Shown here: positions 62,731 through 64,000 of the stretch, piece after piece
How the letters are laid out: the number at the start of each line of letters is the position of its first letter
Position numbering within the stretch: position 1 is the stretch's first letter
Source: Runella sp. MFBS21
GTDB lineage: Bacteria; Bacteroidota; Bacteroidia; Cytophagales; Spirosomataceae
DNA length: 64,000 bases
Reading direction: 5' to 3'
NCBI RefSeq assembly: GCF_029433105.1
Contig: NZ_JARNTW010000013.1
Coordinates: forward strand, 62,001 to 126,000
The notes under the pieces: generated by a model
Told to the model about the DNA's origin: nothing
The model's input: the letters and a program-made list of their open reading frames with translations, nothing else
Database searches by the model: none
Position numbers and translations under genes: made by a program

Positions 62731-64000
62731 TTAATGAGCTAATTGATGATTTTGGCTGATTTCGTCTTTGGAGTCTTGCGTAGAATCGGGCAACAATGAA
62801 GGGTCTTGGAAAGTAGTTTTTCCTTGCAACCATACATATACTTGAGGTACGATATACAACGCAGCTAAGGTAGAAGCTATAAGCCCCCCGATCACCGCCC
62901 TACCTAAGGGCGCAACTTGCTCGCCTGCTTCGCCCGTACCTAAGGCCATCGGAATCATGCCAGCAATCATGGCGAAGCTAGTCATCAATACAGGTCGTAG
63001 CCGAATCCCTGCGCTATCGATAGCCGCCCGATAAGCATCACGGTATTCCCAACGGAGTTGTTCGGCATTGGTAACTATCAAAATGGCATTGGCCACAGAG
63101 ATACCCACCGACATGATGATACCCATGTAAGACTGTAAGTTGAGGGTACTGCCTGTTAATAAAAGAAGCCCAAGCGCTCCCACAATCACCGCCGGAATCG
63201 TAGAAAGCACCACCAACGAAAGTTTGAAAGATTGGTAATTGGCCGCTAGTAGCAGGAAAATCACCAAAATAGCGATACCTAAGCCTGTTTGTAAGCTATT
63301 GAGGGTTTCGGTCAACAACGAAGACATTCCCTTGATTTGGGTGACTACACCTGCTGGCAATTCGCCCGCATTTGATACTACTTTCTCTACGGCAGTGGTA
63401 GCACTCCCTAAGTCTTTGTGGTGGACATTGGCGGAGACGGTCAAAAAACGCCGTGGGCCTGTGCGCGAATATTCTCCTGGCGACATTTCTAAAGCAAAAG
63501 TGGCCACATCCGACAACACGGGCCTGACTTGTCCCGCTACAAGGGGGATTTCTTGTAACTCAGATAAGCTACTCATAGCGTGTTCAGGGATTTGGACTTG
63601 TACCTGATACGTATAAGAGGAGTTACGGTCGAGCCATTGGTTTTTTTCGGTAAATCGGCTGGAGGAGGTTGAGGCAGTGATGGAGCGAGCCACTTGCTGT
63701 AAAGTGAGTCCCATCATGGCCAATTTATAACGATCCAAATTGATTTTGATCACTGGGAAATTGAGGGGTTGTACAATCCTCACATCCCTCAAAAAAGGCA
63801 CTTCCGATAGACCCTCCACGAGGTTTTGGGCATAGCCTTCAATTTGCTTCATATTGCGCCCTGCTACCTGAACCTCAATAGGGGTATTAGCTCCTTGACT
63901 CATTAGTTTTTCGGTGAGGTCGGCAGGTTCAAAGGAGATGGCTAGGTCTGGCATTTTTTCATGAACTGCTGTGCGTAGGCGTTCCTTGAAATCTTGCATA
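62731..64000 (-). CDS. RND efflux permease, C-terminal part (partial)
   Basis: The reading frame enters from the right edge, so only the C-terminal ~420 residues are seen. They comprise the second periplasmic loop (PIEVQVAGRNMKQIEGYAQN), TM8-TM12 with LGIAILVIFLLLAANYQSFK and MGIIMSVGISVANAILIVTN, and the closing LGRAVIGGLIASTLAALYIV. The transported substrate is unknown. It forms an operon with the following adaptor gene and is oriented opposite to the Czc genes. Confidence 0.9.
   Translation of the reverse strand, partial: MQDFKERLRTAVHEKMPDLAISFEPADLTEKLMSQGANTPIEVQVAGRNMKQIEGYAQNLVEGLSEVPFLRDVRIVQPLNFPVIKINLDRYKLAMMGLTLQQVARSITASTSSSRFTEKNQWLDRNSSYTYQVQVQIPEHAMSSLSELQEIPLVAGQVRPVLSDVATFALEMSPGEYSRTGPRRFLTVSANVHHKDLGSATTAVEKVVSNAGELPAGVVTQIKGMSSLLTETLNSLQTGLGIAILVIFLLLAANYQSFKLSLVVLSTIPAVIVGALGLLLLTGSTLNLQSYMGIIMSVGISVANAILIVTNAEQLRWEYRDAYRAAIDSAGIRLRPVLMTSFAMIAGMIPMALGTGEAGEQVAPLGRAVIGGLIASTLAALYIVPQVYVWLQGKTTFQDPSLLPDSTQDSKDEISQNHQLAH

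Noticed and set aside
1-64000. CRISPR array or prophage
   Set aside because: No regularly spaced short repeats, cas genes, phage structural genes or integrase were seen in the window.

Overview
The window looks like a chromosome segment of a Bacteroidota bacterium, most likely of the Cytophagales (Runella/Dyadobacter/Spirosoma-like). The support is a SusC/SusD pair with an ECF sigma factor and FecR regulator, many sulfatases and glycosidases with signal peptides, Bacteroidota-type TAnnTTTG promoter boxes, few Shine-Dalgarno sites, and small GC-rich palindromic repeats. The genus is an inference.

Region 1 (1-1.2 kb) holds the tail of an AraC regulator and a DHDPS-superfamily lyase. Region 2 (1.3-16.3 kb, minus strand) is a tightly packed defence operon that resembles class 1 DISARM but differs from the textbook version. 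In transcription order it encodes a 1705-residue DEAD/DEAH-DUF1998 helicase ending in a Vsr/DUF559-like nuclease domain, a DrmD-type SNF2 helicase, a giant Eco57I/DrmMI-type adenine methyltransferase whose C-terminus is a DUF433-like antitoxin domain, a small PIN-like protein of the kind that normally pairs with DUF433, and an AlbA_2/Schlafen-type ATP-binding protein.

Region 3 (16.5-19.9 kb) is an RNA-repair-like module. A WYL regulator is divergent from a slipin, and the 573 bp between them encode what reads as a bacterial Y RNA: a circularly permuted tRNA mimic with T-arm, GAAA-capped acceptor stem and D-arm. Downstream lies a polynucleotide kinase/phosphatase whose kinase half is broken. 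I regard this module as the most interesting part of the window, together with the methyltransferase-antitoxin fusion.

Region 4 (20-40.2 kb) is catabolic. It contains a beta-propeller protein, two sulfatases, a SASA esterase, a sugar isomerase-like protein, a PIN toxin-antitoxin pair, and a polysaccharide utilisation locus (sigma-FecR-SusC-SusD, FAD oxidoreductase, unknown HEAT-like protein, sulfatase, GH78 rhamnosidase, GH16). The enzymes point to a sulfated, rhamnose-containing polysaccharide.

Region 5 (40.2-51.5 kb) mixes housekeeping and accessory genes: an RluA-type pseudouridine synthase, DUF1801, 4-hydroxyproline epimerase, an HNH endonuclease pair, an IS110 element with a probable bridge RNA and flanking repeats, a HigA remnant, an AAA/DUF4143 ATPase, an MpaB-like protein, DUF1080 and a Gfo/Idh/MocA oxidoreductase. 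Region 6 (51.8-64 kb) handles metals: a His-rich protein with CzcC, CzcB and CzcA, a HigBA pair, a P1B-type ATPase, and a second RND efflux pair that runs off the right edge.
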